A DNA stretch of 64,000 bases from an uncultured Lachnospiraceae bacterium (GTDB lineage Bacteria; Bacillota; Clostridia; Lachnospirales; Lachnospiraceae): positions 124,001 to 188,000 of the forward strand of contig URMK01000004.1 of assembly GCA_900548905.1 (NCBI GenBank). Reading direction: 5' to 3'. Both the position numbers and the translations under genes were made by a program. Under the pieces are notes generated by a model, which was not told the origin of the DNA, made no database searches, and saw only the letters and a program-made list of their open reading frames with translations. Positions 51,309 through 60,638 of this stretch are shown one piece after another (position 1 is the first letter of the stretch; the number at the start of each line of letters is the position of its first letter).

Positions 51309-52376
51309 TTATCCCTTTCGCATATGTTTTACAGGAAGCACAAGCTTTTCGTTCAGCCACATCACAAGCCGGTAAAGAAAAGGAGAGCTCAGGAATATCA
51401 TCATCTTCTTTTTATCATTCGGATTTGCCCCCTTACAGGAATAGATGCGCCCCATGTCTTCCTTTCCTTCCCCGATCAGGCTCCTGATCCTCCTGCAGTA
51501 CTGCTTCTGCAGCGGATCCTTCGACCCGGCGCAGCGGATATAATACTGCAGAAGCCGTTTATAGAAGAAATATCTGTGCTGCCATGCGAGATCTTGCCTG
51601 CCGATACTGCGCAGGAACGCCTCTTTTTCCTGATAAGCGGGAATCTGATCCGTAAATATCCGTTCGCCGATTCCCCCTCCCATGATGCTTCCCTCCCGTT
51701 CCAGCACATAATTATATTCCGCCCGATCGAGGTAAATGCATCTTTGGCATCTTTCCAGAAGCCTGGTAGTATAGACAATATCCTCATACAGCCTTCCTTT
51801 GGGAAAACAGAGATTCCCCATAAGCTCCCGGCTGTATACCTTATTCCAGGCAGCGTTGCGGATAGGGATGGAATCGTTCTCGGCGATGAATTCCTCTAAA
51901 GCTTCTTTTTCCTCCAACAGGACCACCCGCTGCGTGGAGCCATCCACGATATTGTCTTTATATATCTGCCTGTAACGGCAAACCGCAAGGGGAGCTTTAA
52001 AATCCAGGATACAGGACAGCATATTCTCATACATGTCCGGCTGGATCCAGTCATCCCCATCCACAAAAGCGATATATTCCCCAACCGCAGCCGCCGTCCC
52101 CGCGTTCCTGGCATCGGACAGGCCTCCGTTGTCTTTATGGATGACACGGATCCTGCCGTCCGCCGCCGCCAATTCATCACATAGGATTCCGCTGTTATCC
52201 GTCGAACCGTCGTCCACGAGAATAATATCCAGCCTGCGCCAGGTCTGCGCCTGAATCGAATGGACGCATCGGGGCAGATATTTCGCTATATTATACACCG
52301 CCACAACGACAGACAGCAGGATCGTCTGTCTAGACGGTTCTATTTTTTTATACGTATAGTTTTCTATTACCTTCAT
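51309..52376 (-). CDS. Glycosyltransferase family 2
   Basis: The 355-residue GT2 has 'LSVVVAVYNIAKYLPRCVHSI', 'ILVDDGSTDNSGILC', 'HKDNGGLSDARNAG', the metal-site 'FVDGDDW', and 'RLYEDIVYTTRLL'. The start at 52376 overlaps the amidotransferase stop as ATGA, and the in-frame start at 52427 is rejected. The catalytic part covers the first 230 residues, and the tail is helical. It is coupled to an asparagine-synthase-like gene, so the sugar it adds or the one next to it may be amidated. Confidence 0.85.
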   Translation of the reverse strand: MKVIENYTYKKIEPSRQTILLSVVVAVYNIAKYLPRCVHSIQAQTWRRLDIILVDDGSTDNSGILCDELAAADGRIRVIHKDNGGLSDARNAGTAAAVGEYIAFVDGDDWIQPDMYENMLSCILDFKAPLAVCRYRQIYKDNIVDGSTQRVVLLEEKEALEEFIAENDSIPIRNAAWNKVYSRELMGNLCFPKGRLYEDIVYTTRLLERCQRCIYLDRAEYNYVLEREGSIMGGGIGERIFTDQIPAYQEKEAFLRSIGRQDLAWQHRYFFYKRLLQYYIRCAGSKDPLQKQYCRRIRSLIGEGKEDMGRIYSCKGANPNDKKKMMIFLSSPFLYRLVMWLNEKLVLPVKHMRKG

Positions 52377-54241
52377 TTCTCCATCCATTCCTGGAACATC
52401 AAAAGATACCAGATCTGAACCCGCCATATGTCACGCTGCGTAAAGTTCTCCCAAATTTGTTTTACCGCATCCGGATTCAGGATACCCTGGGCTTTTATTT
52501 TCTCAGGAGCCAGAAGTCCCTGGGCCCATTCTTTGAGTTCCGGCTCTTTCAGCCATTTACGTATCGGTATGGAAAATCCTTTTTTAGGCCGATCCATCAT
52601 TTCCCTGGGCACATATCGATAGAGTACATCTCGCAGGATCAGCTTACCCAAATCCCCTCTGCGGTTATATTCTATAGGAAGGGACCAGGCAAATTCCACT
52701 ACGTCCTTATCAAGCATCGGCACGCGGGTCTCCAGAGAGACCGCCATGGAGGTCCGATCCACCTTGGCCAGGATATCATCGGGATGGTAAAGAAGCATAT
52801 CCTGAAGCATTACCTGTTTGATGGGAGGAAGCCCTCCGTCCGTCCGGATCACAGGATAAAAGTCCTCCGGGCAGCTGTTTTCCAAAGGGATGCATAACGC
52901 AAGGGGATCCCGTTCATAGTTGATCCGGTATACATCCAGGATATTGTCCGCCTTCAGCAGTTTTCCCTTTAGCCCGATCCCCTTCTCCTGAACGAGAGGA
53001 AGCATCCCAATCAGGGAACCTGCCGCCCTGCGCAGGGCCGGAGGGTAATTTTTCATTTTCATCCAAATCCGGTTACACCATCCATAAATATTATAACCGG
53101 CAAACAGTTCATCCCCTCCGTCCCCGGAAAGTGCCACCGTCACATGTTCACGGGTCATTTTGCTGACCAGGAATGTGGGGATTTGGGAAGAATCGCCAAA
53201 GGGCTCGCCGAACATATGGGCAAGCGCAGGGATGACCTGTATGGCATCCTTTTCCGTTATCGTAAGACGGGTATGGGCCGTGCCCAGATGGGCGGCAATC
53301 TTCTCCGCCGCATCCGCTTCATTAAACTCTTTCTCCTGCATTCCAATCGTAAAGCTTCTGACCTTTCCCTGATTCAGATCCTGCATCAGAGCCACTATGG
53401 TACTGCTGTCAATGCCCGCCGACAAAAAAGCCCCAACCGGAACATCCGCACACATCTGCCCGCGTATAGAAGCCTTCAGCAGCCTTTCCAATTCGTCAGC
53501 CGCCTCTTTCCGGCTTCCCTGAAAGGGATTTTCCATCCCCTTTACAGCCGCTTCCTCCATGGACCAATAGGACTCCTTACGCGGCTTGTCAAACGGTTCA
53601 CGGACTGTGAGGATACAGCCTGCTTCCAATTTGTGGATCCCTATATAAATACTGTGGGGAGCGGGTATATAACCATGAGTAAAATAAAACCGGAGCCCCC
53701 CCTTGTTCATTCGCTCCTCAAACCCATCAAGCACGGCGATCGAGGCAATATCCGACGCAAATACAAAGCTTTTTCCCACAAACCCGTAATACAGTGGTTT
53801 TTCCCCCACTCTGTCACGCACGAGATATAAGACCCGTTCCTTCCTGTCCCAAAAGGCTGCGCTGAACATCCCTTTGCAGAGGGAAACCGCTTTTTTTATT
53901 CCCAACTGCTCCACCGCCTCCAACAGGACTTCCGTATCGGAGGTCCCCCGGAAGGAGGCCACGCCTTCTTCTTTTATAAGCAGGGCCGCAATTTCTTTAT
54001 AATTATATATTTCCCCATTAAAGGTAACAACAAAACGGCCGCTGTGGGAGTGCATGGGTTGCGCCCCGTTTTCCGACAGATCCACAATGGCAAGGCGCTG
54101 ATGTCCGAAAATAACGGAGCCGTCGTCTTCCTCCCATATGCCGGAAGCATCCGGTCCCCTATGGGACATGCGCTCATTCATTTTCCGTATATTCTCCTGC
54201 CGGTTTTCCTGCCAGCCGCAAAGTCCTGCTATTGCACACAT
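52373..54241 (-). CDS. asnB: Glutamine-hydrolysing asparagine synthase-like amidotransferase
   Basis: The 622-residue enzyme has the N-terminal Ntn glutaminase with Cys2 as nucleophile ('MCAIAGLCG'), 'SHRGPDASG' and 'FNGEIYNY'. A synthetase domain follows with the ATP PP-loop 'FLSAGIDSSTIVAL' (usual SGGxDSS) and 'LSGDGGDELFAGY'. AsnB makes asparagine, but in O-antigen clusters homologues (for example WbpS) amidate uronic acids. Two copies here, both inside glycan operons, support sugar amidation. The Ala in the PP-loop is a change from the usual Gly. It is coupled to the GT2 that follows. Confidence 0.85.
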   Translation of the reverse strand: MCAIAGLCGWQENRQENIRKMNERMSHRGPDASGIWEEDDGSVIFGHQRLAIVDLSENGAQPMHSHSGRFVVTFNGEIYNYKEIAALLIKEEGVASFRGTSDTEVLLEAVEQLGIKKAVSLCKGMFSAAFWDRKERVLYLVRDRVGEKPLYYGFVGKSFVFASDIASIAVLDGFEERMNKGGLRFYFTHGYIPAPHSIYIGIHKLEAGCILTVREPFDKPRKESYWSMEEAAVKGMENPFQGSRKEAADELERLLKASIRGQMCADVPVGAFLSAGIDSSTIVALMQDLNQGKVRSFTIGMQEKEFNEADAAEKIAAHLGTAHTRLTITEKDAIQVIPALAHMFGEPFGDSSQIPTFLVSKMTREHVTVALSGDGGDELFAGYNIYGWCNRIWMKMKNYPPALRRAAGSLIGMLPLVQEKGIGLKGKLLKADNILDVYRINYERDPLALCIPLENSCPEDFYPVIRTDGGLPPIKQVMLQDMLLYHPDDILAKVDRTSMAVSLETRVPMLDKDVVEFAWSLPIEYNRRGDLGKLILRDVLYRYVPREMMDRPKKGFSIPIRKWLKEPELKEWAQGLLAPEKIKAQGILNPDAVKQIWENFTQRDIWRVQIWYLLMFQEWMEK

Positions 54242-54268
54242 CGGCTTTTACCTCCTTCCATCCGAAAG

Positions 54269-55351
54269 CTATTCCTGCCCATCCATGATCTTAAAATCCT
54301 TGTTGGCAATGCGGTTTTGGATGGTTTCCTGCGCTTTGCGTGTTTCCTTCACCCACAGGTCATAGGCCTCATCCCAGTCTGAAAAAGCTTCCTGTCCGCG
54401 TTTATCCGTAAAATCATAATTTTCATGCAGGTATTTTCCAAGAAACGCACTGCATTTTTCGGCTCCGAAAGCATTGGCATGTCCGCCATAATCGTAAAAA
54501 TCCGTTTCAAAATCCATTCCTATTTCATAATAATAATCGTTCAGATTAAGGAAATGATAGCCGTAAGGCTCAATGATATCGGAAATATAATTATACTGCG
54601 CTTGTTTTTCTTCCGTCATCGTGTTGGGAGAAACGATAAACAGGGCATTTTTCCCATGCTCCTTCAAATATGCGAGCAGCTCAACTAGGACCTGTTCCTC
54701 ATCCGCCGGTATAGGCATACGATCCGTCACATATGAATAATCCGCTATCCGGCTCGGCCCCACCTCGTCGCTGATAAAGTGGCCTTTCAACGGGTTCTTG
54801 TTGGAATAGCGGAAGGTAACCAGCTGACTGGGCATGATTATCGTTTTCCAGTTGGAATGGTATTTAAAGATATCAAAATAATACGTATATCGTTTTTCTT
54901 CCCCGTCCTTGTCTACCAGATCATTGATTGTCTTAACACGGTTCCAGGAATATTTCATATTGTCCGTAACACCCCTGGTATATGCCATATTCCTTGTCAG
55001 ATCATCATCCGCCGCCAGATACATACGCATTTCAAAAATATAGAGAGACGGACTCTGTGTTTTCTCTGCTTCTTCAATTAAATGGACGGCGGCCCTGGGA
55101 CGCTGCAGGTTTGTGGACAGCGGATACATAGTAATGCCATAATCCCCCCATATCTTAGGAGCGGCATAATAAGGGTATACCGGACTCGATCCGATGATCA
55201 CCGCATCGATGGTGTCCTTTTCTTCCGCATAAAAGCCTACAAAACGCTCCTTGACATCCCCATTTGTCCGGACGATATAAGACAAAGGGATCAAAATCAT
55301 GAAAAAACCCGCTATGAATATAATTGCCTGGATCAATTGTTGTTTCTTCAT
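54269..55351 (-). CDS. SGNH-fold membrane-anchored protein (DltD/AlgJ-like)
   Basis: The 360-residue protein has one N-terminal membrane helix (about 8-26) and an extracytoplasmic SGNH-like domain. Block I is 'AVIIGSSPVYPYY' (GSS at 54-56), then 'YGITMYPLSTNLQRP', and near the end 'DYGGHANAFGAEKCSAFL' supplies the Asp-His pair. Such proteins normally partner an MBOAT O-acyltransferase and help to transfer acyl or acetyl groups to surface glycans. No MBOAT gene is visible in the window, so it might act alone as an esterase. It lies between the amidotransferase and a GT4 in the third block. Confidence 0.75.
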   Translation of the reverse strand: MKKQQLIQAIIFIAGFFMILIPLSYIVRTNGDVKERFVGFYAEEKDTIDAVIIGSSPVYPYYAAPKIWGDYGITMYPLSTNLQRPRAAVHLIEEAEKTQSPSLYIFEMRMYLAADDDLTRNMAYTRGVTDNMKYSWNRVKTINDLVDKDGEEKRYTYYFDIFKYHSNWKTIIMPSQLVTFRYSNKNPLKGHFISDEVGPSRIADYSYVTDRMPIPADEEQVLVELLAYLKEHGKNALFIVSPNTMTEEKQAQYNYISDIIEPYGYHFLNLNDYYYEIGMDFETDFYDYGGHANAFGAEKCSAFLGKYLHENYDFTDKRGQEAFSDWDEAYDLWVKETRKAQETIQNRIANKDFKIMDGQE

Positions 55352-55364
55352 TCTTCTTTGTATC

Positions 55365-56474
55365 TCAACTCCTGTTTCTCATCTTTGACGTCAGATAAGC
55401 CAGCCATTCTTCATTCACCTTTTCCGGCCTGTACTGCTCCAAAAGGCGGGCCGCCTGTATGCCCATGCTTTCTGCCTTTTGGCTGTCCAAAAGAAGGATC
55501 CGCAGCCGATCCGCCAACGCCTTTCCATCCCCGACCGGGATCAGAAACCCGTTTTCCCCGTCCCGGATTAGTTCTCCCGGCCCGCCGCATGGACAATCGG
55601 TGGAAATCGAAGGGATTCCAAGGCACATCGCTTCCAGAAGAGCATTGGGCATCCCTTCATGCCCGGAGGAAAGCACAAATATGCTGCTGGCTGCAATGCG
55701 ATCCGCGACATCCGTGACGGCCCCCGGAAAATCAGTCCTGTCCGACAACCCCATATCCCCGGCCAGGGCAATCAGATCCTTCCTGCATTCCCCTTCTCCA
55801 TAAATGGCCAGGCAGACGCGGGGAAATTCCCCGGCAATCTCCGCAAAAGCCCGGAGGATCATCTCATGGTTTTTATTGCGGTCCATCCTTCCCACCGATA
55901 CGATCCGACCGTCCCGTTCCCCCTCATATCTGGGGCGCACAAACGCCTGATTCAGGGGGTTTTTTAATATGACCGCTTTTTTCCTGATATACCGGGGAAA
56001 ATAATCCATAGCACCCGGTGTCTGTACCACCACCCCTGCTGCTGCCGCAAATAAGGTTTTTGCCAGAAAACGCATGGCTTTGGTATAATATTCGCTTCCC
56101 GGCTCCCCCCTGACGGAAACCACCACCGGTATCCCGGTAAAAAGAGAAGCTTGAAGGGCCATCAGGTTATTCTTTCCAATAAAGGAAAGAATACAGTCAG
56201 GATGGAGTTCTTTCCATATTCTTCTTAATTTCCGATATCTGGCCAACAAATCTCCCGCACGGCTTCCTGTTTCCTCTTCCTTCGTTATCTCACTGAACAG
56301 GCGGGGAATCCCTTCCGGCAGTCCATATTCGTTGTCACACAGATACTGGGTTACAACAGTTACCCGGATTCCTTTCTCATGCAGATATCCAGCAATATTT
56401 ACCATAACCCTCTCGGCCCCACCTTTTCTCAGCGCGCTGATAAAAAGTACCACATGTTTTGCCTGTACTGCCAT
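55365..56474 (-). CDS. Glycosyltransferase family 4
   Basis: The 369-residue GT4 has 'LFISALRKGGAERVMVNIAGYL' (GGAERV acceptor loop), 'IVSVGRMDRNKNHEMIL' and the donor motif 'SSGHEGMPNALLEAMCLGIPSISTDCPCGGP' region. The 'CPCGGP' sequence also occurs in the GT4 at 59183, so these two are close relatives. It is cytoplasmic. It sits between the SGNH gene and the second amidotransferase gene. Donor unknown. Confidence 0.85.
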   Translation of the reverse strand: MAVQAKHVVLFISALRKGGAERVMVNIAGYLHEKGIRVTVVTQYLCDNEYGLPEGIPRLFSEITKEEETGSRAGDLLARYRKLRRIWKELHPDCILSFIGKNNLMALQASLFTGIPVVVSVRGEPGSEYYTKAMRFLAKTLFAAAAGVVVQTPGAMDYFPRYIRKKAVILKNPLNQAFVRPRYEGERDGRIVSVGRMDRNKNHEMILRAFAEIAGEFPRVCLAIYGEGECRKDLIALAGDMGLSDRTDFPGAVTDVADRIAASSIFVLSSGHEGMPNALLEAMCLGIPSISTDCPCGGPGELIRDGENGFLIPVGDGKALADRLRILLLDSQKAESMGIQAARLLEQYRPEKVNEEWLAYLTSKMRNRS

Positions 56475-56510
56475 GTATACCCCGCCCTTTCTTTATCGAT
56501 TTCCAATCAC

Positions 56511-58376
56511 TTATTTTATATAATGGCAATACCACTGCTGAAAAGTAAAAAATGACCATGTCACCTTGGAAAAATTAGCGCCGGTCGCCGGTCCTGCATC
56601 CCCCTTGTCAAGATACCCTTTTATCAGGGAAATCACATAATCCGGGTTGAAAATTCCCTGCCTGATCAGGAAATCCCTGTCCACATAGGATAACAGCTGT
56701 TCCTTTAAAGGGCCTCTGAGCCATTTATCCAGCGGGACCCCAAAGCCCACCTTAGGGCGTTCCAGCAATTCTTTCGGAATATAATCATATGCAATATCCT
56801 TCAGAATCCGTTTCTTGGTTCCCTTCCCATACTTAAAGTTATGGGGCAGCCGGAAGGAATACTCCATCACATCACGGTCTAAAATAGGGCATCTGGTTTC
56901 CAGGGAATACTTCATGGAAGCCCGGTCCACCTTGCATAAGATATCCCCCGGCAAATAGGTATCCATATCCAGAAGCATCCTGCGGATCTGCCAGTTCTTT
57001 ACCTGATAACCGCTTTCAAAGGGATAGCGGCAGTCCATCCCCTTTTCCAGGACCATCTCCTGTGCGTTTTCCAGATAACTGCGGGAACAGAACTGTGTTT
57101 TTGTCTCCGGATTCCGGTTATCGGCCACCACCTGTACCCGGAAGGGAAGCTTCCCGTAAATACCCGGAAACCTGTGGAGGGTATGGGCAAAGCTGCCCGC
57201 AGCATCCAGCTTCTGTGCCTGTGCTACATTTTCGTATATATTATAACCACAATAAAATTCATCTCCGCCGTCCCCTGATAAAGCCACTGTAACCTGTTTT
57301 CGCGCAAGGGCCGATACCAGCATCGTAGCGATCTGGGAGCTGTCTGCAAAGGGTTCGTCATAGTATTGGGGAATGCTTTCCACTAAACGGAACATTTCCT
57401 CCTCGTCTATAATCATTTCCGTATGATCCGTACCCAGGTAATCCGCCACTGCCTTTGCATATTTTGCTTCATTGAACCGTTCCTCATGGAAACCGATAGA
57501 AAAAGTCTTTACCGGTTCCGACGCATACTCCCGGGCAATCGCCGTCACAAGGGAGGAATCGTAGCCACCGCTTAAAAAACTACCCAGCGGGACGTCCGCT
57601 ATCATTCTTGATGCCACGGAACGCTTCAGCAGTTCCTTCAGTTCTTCTTTTGCCCTGGCATAATCGGTTACCGGATTTTCCCTGCATTTCTTATAAACCT
57701 CTTTCAGATCCCAGTATTTACGGACTTTGGTTCTGCCTGAAAGAAAGGTAAGCACTGCTCCCGGAGGGAGCTTATATACATCTTTAAAAATAGTATCCGG
57801 TTCCGCGATGTACTGCTGATACAGAAAACGGGGGAGCATCTCCTGACGGATCTCCTTTAAAAACCCGGGACAGAGCATAATGGGCTTCAATTCTGACGCA
57901 AAAACAAGGTTTTCCCCATCCTGCCAATAATACAGGGGTTTTTTCCCGATACGGTCACGGACTAGATATAATTCCTGTGTTTCTCTGTCAAACAGGGCAA
58001 TAGCAAACATCCCGTTAAATCTCTCGATACAGGAAATTCCCCATTTCAGATAGGCGGCTATAATAACCTCCGTGTCGCAATTGGAGCGAAACGGATAAGA
58101 CGAAAGTTCTTTTTTTAACTCCCGGAAGTTATAAATTTCCCCATTATATACAACGCTCACCCGTTTATCCGCCGAATGCATAGGCTGATGGCCTAATTCC
58201 GACAAATCCAAAATGGAAAGCCTGCGCTGGGCCATCCCCAGGCTGTATCCCCCGCGGATGGTATCAATTTCTTCCCCGGAATCATCCGGCCCTCTGTGGA
58301 CCATAGAGTCATTCATTGCCTTAAGCTGCTGCGGGGAAATATTTCTTTTACCGATAAATCCACATATTCCGCACAT
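56511..58376 (-). CDS. asnB: Glutamine-hydrolysing asparagine synthase-like amidotransferase (second copy)
   Basis: The 621-residue enzyme starts with 'MCGICGFIG' (Cys2 nucleophile), 'MVHRGPDDSG' and 'YNGEIYNF', and has the synthetase PP-loop 'FLSGGYDSSLVTAI' and 'LSGDGGDEFYCGY'. The Tyr in SGGYDSS differs from the usual SGG(V/I)DSS and from the SAGIDSS of the copy at 52373, so the two probably differ in substrate. The ATG at 58376 has GGAG upstream and follows the deacetylase gene by 11 nt. The in-frame start at 58424 would hide the catalytic Cys. A role in sugar amidation is inferred. Confidence 0.85.
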   Translation of the reverse strand: MCGICGFIGKRNISPQQLKAMNDSMVHRGPDDSGEEIDTIRGGYSLGMAQRRLSILDLSELGHQPMHSADKRVSVVYNGEIYNFRELKKELSSYPFRSNCDTEVIIAAYLKWGISCIERFNGMFAIALFDRETQELYLVRDRIGKKPLYYWQDGENLVFASELKPIMLCPGFLKEIRQEMLPRFLYQQYIAEPDTIFKDVYKLPPGAVLTFLSGRTKVRKYWDLKEVYKKCRENPVTDYARAKEELKELLKRSVASRMIADVPLGSFLSGGYDSSLVTAIAREYASEPVKTFSIGFHEERFNEAKYAKAVADYLGTDHTEMIIDEEEMFRLVESIPQYYDEPFADSSQIATMLVSALARKQVTVALSGDGGDEFYCGYNIYENVAQAQKLDAAGSFAHTLHRFPGIYGKLPFRVQVVADNRNPETKTQFCSRSYLENAQEMVLEKGMDCRYPFESGYQVKNWQIRRMLLDMDTYLPGDILCKVDRASMKYSLETRCPILDRDVMEYSFRLPHNFKYGKGTKKRILKDIAYDYIPKELLERPKVGFGVPLDKWLRGPLKEQLLSYVDRDFLIRQGIFNPDYVISLIKGYLDKGDAGPATGANFSKVTWSFFTFQQWYCHYIK

Positions 58377-58387
58377 TTTTACTCCTT

Positions 58388-59128
58388 CTACAGCTGTTCC
58401 CTTATCACTGCAAAATGTTTGCACTCATCATCAATAGAATCCAGCAGTTCTTCATTTCTCTCCGCGATCAGCGTCCGGAAGTTTTCCAGGTTGTCATATC
58501 CCTTTTTCGTCCAGGAATAGGGATGGGTCAATATCTGGACCTTATCATTCCCAAGGAGGGTTTCCCTGTCAGGCAGGCCGTAATTCCAACGATGCTGGGC
58601 ATCGGACATATACTTCACCTCCAGCCTGGTATCCGGGGTCACCTTCTCACTAAAGGTAAAGTATTCGTCCTGATAGGCATTGATAATACCCGGAAGCTTG
58701 ATATTTTCCCGCAGGATATCCGCGGAAGGCCTGTGGATGGAAAATTCCATGATTTCAAATCCCAGCATTTCACTGAGCACGTTGATTTCCTGCATAATTT
58801 TTTTACGGATAAGTTCCATATCCGTAAGGCCGTTCAGGGCAAAATGCAGTCCGATTTCATGTCCCCGTTCATGCATATACTTAATCATGTCCATATTCCG
58901 CTTGGACAATATATTATAAGTATTATTCGTCCACTGGAAGAAATAGGTGGAGGTAAAATCCATGGAAAGTTCCAGCTTCGACAGCGCATAGGCGCGCTCC
59001 ACACTGAATTCCACATCATGCCTCATGATAATGTACTGATCTTTTCCCCTGGCCTGCTTAAAGTTCGCCTGTCTTCCGCTTTCCTTGATTATCTGAATAA
59101 TCTCTTTGTATTCTTTATATGAAAACAT
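58388..59128 (-). CDS. Polysaccharide-deacetylase-like protein (CE4-type fold)
   Basis: The 246-residue protein has 'IIMRHDVEFSVERA' (His37-Asp38, a NodB-like metal-site start), 'GHEIGLHF' (His90, His95), and 'SIHRPS' (His132). This pattern is typical of the WbmS-type members of the polysaccharide deacetylase clan found in surface-polysaccharide loci. It has no signal peptide, so it would act on a lipid-linked or nucleotide-linked sugar in the cytoplasm. It precedes the second amidotransferase by 11 nt. De-N-acetylation followed by amidation is a plausible sequence but is only inferred. Confidence 0.75.
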   Translation of the reverse strand: MFSYKEYKEIIQIIKESGRQANFKQARGKDQYIIMRHDVEFSVERAYALSKLELSMDFTSTYFFQWTNNTYNILSKRNMDMIKYMHERGHEIGLHFALNGLTDMELIRKKIMQEINVLSEMLGFEIMEFSIHRPSADILRENIKLPGIINAYQDEYFTFSEKVTPDTRLEVKYMSDAQHRWNYGLPDRETLLGNDKVQILTHPYSWTKKGYDNLENFRTLIAERNEELLDSIDDECKHFAVIREQL

Positions 59129-59182
59129 GATAATCGCTCCTTTACCAATAGCCGTTCTTCCCAGCTTTCCATACCGTATCCG

Positions 59183-60283
59183 TTAGTTTTTACATAACTC
59201 TTCCATATAATCCCGCCATTGCTCAAAAATAGCTTTTCCATTTGCCCTTTCGGCTATCTTTCGGGCATTCCTGCCAAGTCTTCCGGCCAGGGCAGGATCT
59301 TCTATCAGCCTGCATATGCCTTCCGCCATAGCATCTTCGTCTTTAACCGGCACCAAAAGCCCATTTTTTCCGTTTTCCATCACCGTCCTGGGGCCGCCGC
59401 AGGGACAGTCCGTCGCCACGATAGGAAGACCCAGAGCCATTGCCTCCAGCAAGGCATTCGGAAGCCCCTCCCAGTCGGAGGAAAACGCATAGAGCGCGGC
59501 ATCCGTCAAATCCCGCTCCAGGTGATTACTCGCCCCCATCAGGGACACATACTTTCCCGCCTGTTTTACCCGAATCAGGTCTTCCAGCAGTTCCCTGGTA
59601 CCGTCAAAGGAATCACCGCCATATATTTTCAAATCATAATCCGGATGTTTTTCGTGCACCTTTACAAATGCCCGGATCAGCATGAGTTGGTTTTTAAAGT
59701 CAACAAGGCGTCCTGACTGTACCACAGTATTCGTCCTTTTTACCGGTTCAGGAACCCCTATATATTTATCATGGATGGGATTTAAAATGATCCGTGACCT
59801 TTCCTGTGTCCTCTTTGGAAAAAAATCCCTCTGCCCTTCCGTCTGGAATACACAGCCGGCAGCATGAGGAAAAAGAAGGGGGATTTGTATTTTATCTGCC
59901 AAAGAATCATAATGCCCCACCGGATCTGTCCGTATGGAAATAATAACCGGCATTTTCATGCCCAAAGAGGCCATCAGCGCCCTGTAATTGGCTTTTTGGG
60001 CGAAAGCGATCAGAATATCCGGTTTTTCTTCCTTAAGGAAGCGCCGAAGGTGGCTCACACGCCTTATATATTGGACAGCCCTTGCCTTCTGCTTGTCCTT
60101 TTCCGTAAGCCCCACATGGATTCTTCTGATACGCCCATCTATCTCAAATTCATTTTCTCCAAACCATTCTGTGGCGATTACCACTTCATAACCTTCTGCC
60201 GCAAACTGCCCGGCCAGATTGGTAACCACCCGTTCCGCCCCTCCCTGTTCCAGACAGTTCAGATGAAACGCTATTCTACGCAT
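59183..60283 (-). CDS. Glycosyltransferase family 4
   Basis: The 366-residue GT4 begins 'RIAFHLNCLEQGGAERVVTNLAG' and has 'VVQSGRLVDFKNQLMLI' and the donor motif 'SSDWEGLPNALLEAMALGLPIVATDCPCGGPR' region, similar to the gene at 55365. It is the first gene of the third block, and its transcript probably starts in the gap 60284-60360. A weak TTGTAT-N17-TAAACT match is visible there on the minus strand, with GGGAGG 5 nt before the ATG. It would add an early sugar to the lipid carrier, but the priming enzyme is not in the window. Confidence 0.85.
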   Translation of the reverse strand: MRRIAFHLNCLEQGGAERVVTNLAGQFAAEGYEVVIATEWFGENEFEIDGRIRRIHVGLTEKDKQKARAVQYIRRVSHLRRFLKEEKPDILIAFAQKANYRALMASLGMKMPVIISIRTDPVGHYDSLADKIQIPLLFPHAAGCVFQTEGQRDFFPKRTQERSRIILNPIHDKYIGVPEPVKRTNTVVQSGRLVDFKNQLMLIRAFVKVHEKHPDYDLKIYGGDSFDGTRELLEDLIRVKQAGKYVSLMGASNHLERDLTDAALYAFSSDWEGLPNALLEAMALGLPIVATDCPCGGPRTVMENGKNGLLVPVKDEDAMAEGICRLIEDPALAGRLGRNARKIAERANGKAIFEQWRDYMEELCKN

Positions 60284-60361
60284 ATGCTACCTCCCGTTAA
60301 AAAAGGATACATAAAATCAATTTAGTTTACCACATAAGAATTGGAGATACAAGGAAAAAGG

Positions 60362-60401
60362 AAAAGCGGTACCTGCATTTTTCAATCAGATACCGCCTTT
60401 T
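60362..60401 (-). terminator. Rho-independent terminator
   Basis: On the minus strand GCGGTA...TACCGC forms a 6-bp stem (60396-60391 with 60371-60366) extended by A/T pairs, with a 19-nt loop, followed by TTTTCCTTTTT. It ends the catabolic operon just after the 57-residue ORF and separates it from the glycan block. Confidence 0.75.
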
Positions 60402-60411
60402 CAGGTTGTTT

Positions 60412-60585
60412 TTAGTTTTCTCCCCCGGGTCCGTCTTTTCTGGGGACCTCATCCGGTATGACATCGTCCGCCCCATCCATATTGTCGTCGGGAAGGGGAA
60501 GATCCGCCTCCGGGATATTCCCATCATCATATACATTTTGTTGTTTCCGGAAAGTATCCGGATCTGTTTTTTCCTTCTGGTACAT
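60412..60585 (-). CDS. Putative 57-aa acidic small protein or gene remnant
   Basis: A frame of 57 residues starts at ATG 60585 with AGGCGG 9 nt upstream and stops 11 nt before the terminator stem. The sequence is acidic, with Asp- and Pro-rich parts such as 'DDNMDGADDVIPDEVP'. The frame stays open upstream into the end of the ADP-ribosylglycohydrolase gene, where it still looks protein-like ('KDRLPVHTIPKLRKAAIDMY'). It could therefore be the tail of a truncated or decayed gene. No family is recognised. Confidence 0.35.
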   Translation of the reverse strand: MYQKEKTDPDTFRKQQNVYDDGNIPEADLPLPDDNMDGADDVIPDEVPRKDGPGGEN

Positions 60586-60638
60586 ATCAATTGCCGCCTT
60601 TCTCAATTTTGGAATAGTATGTACGGGAAGTCGGTCTT

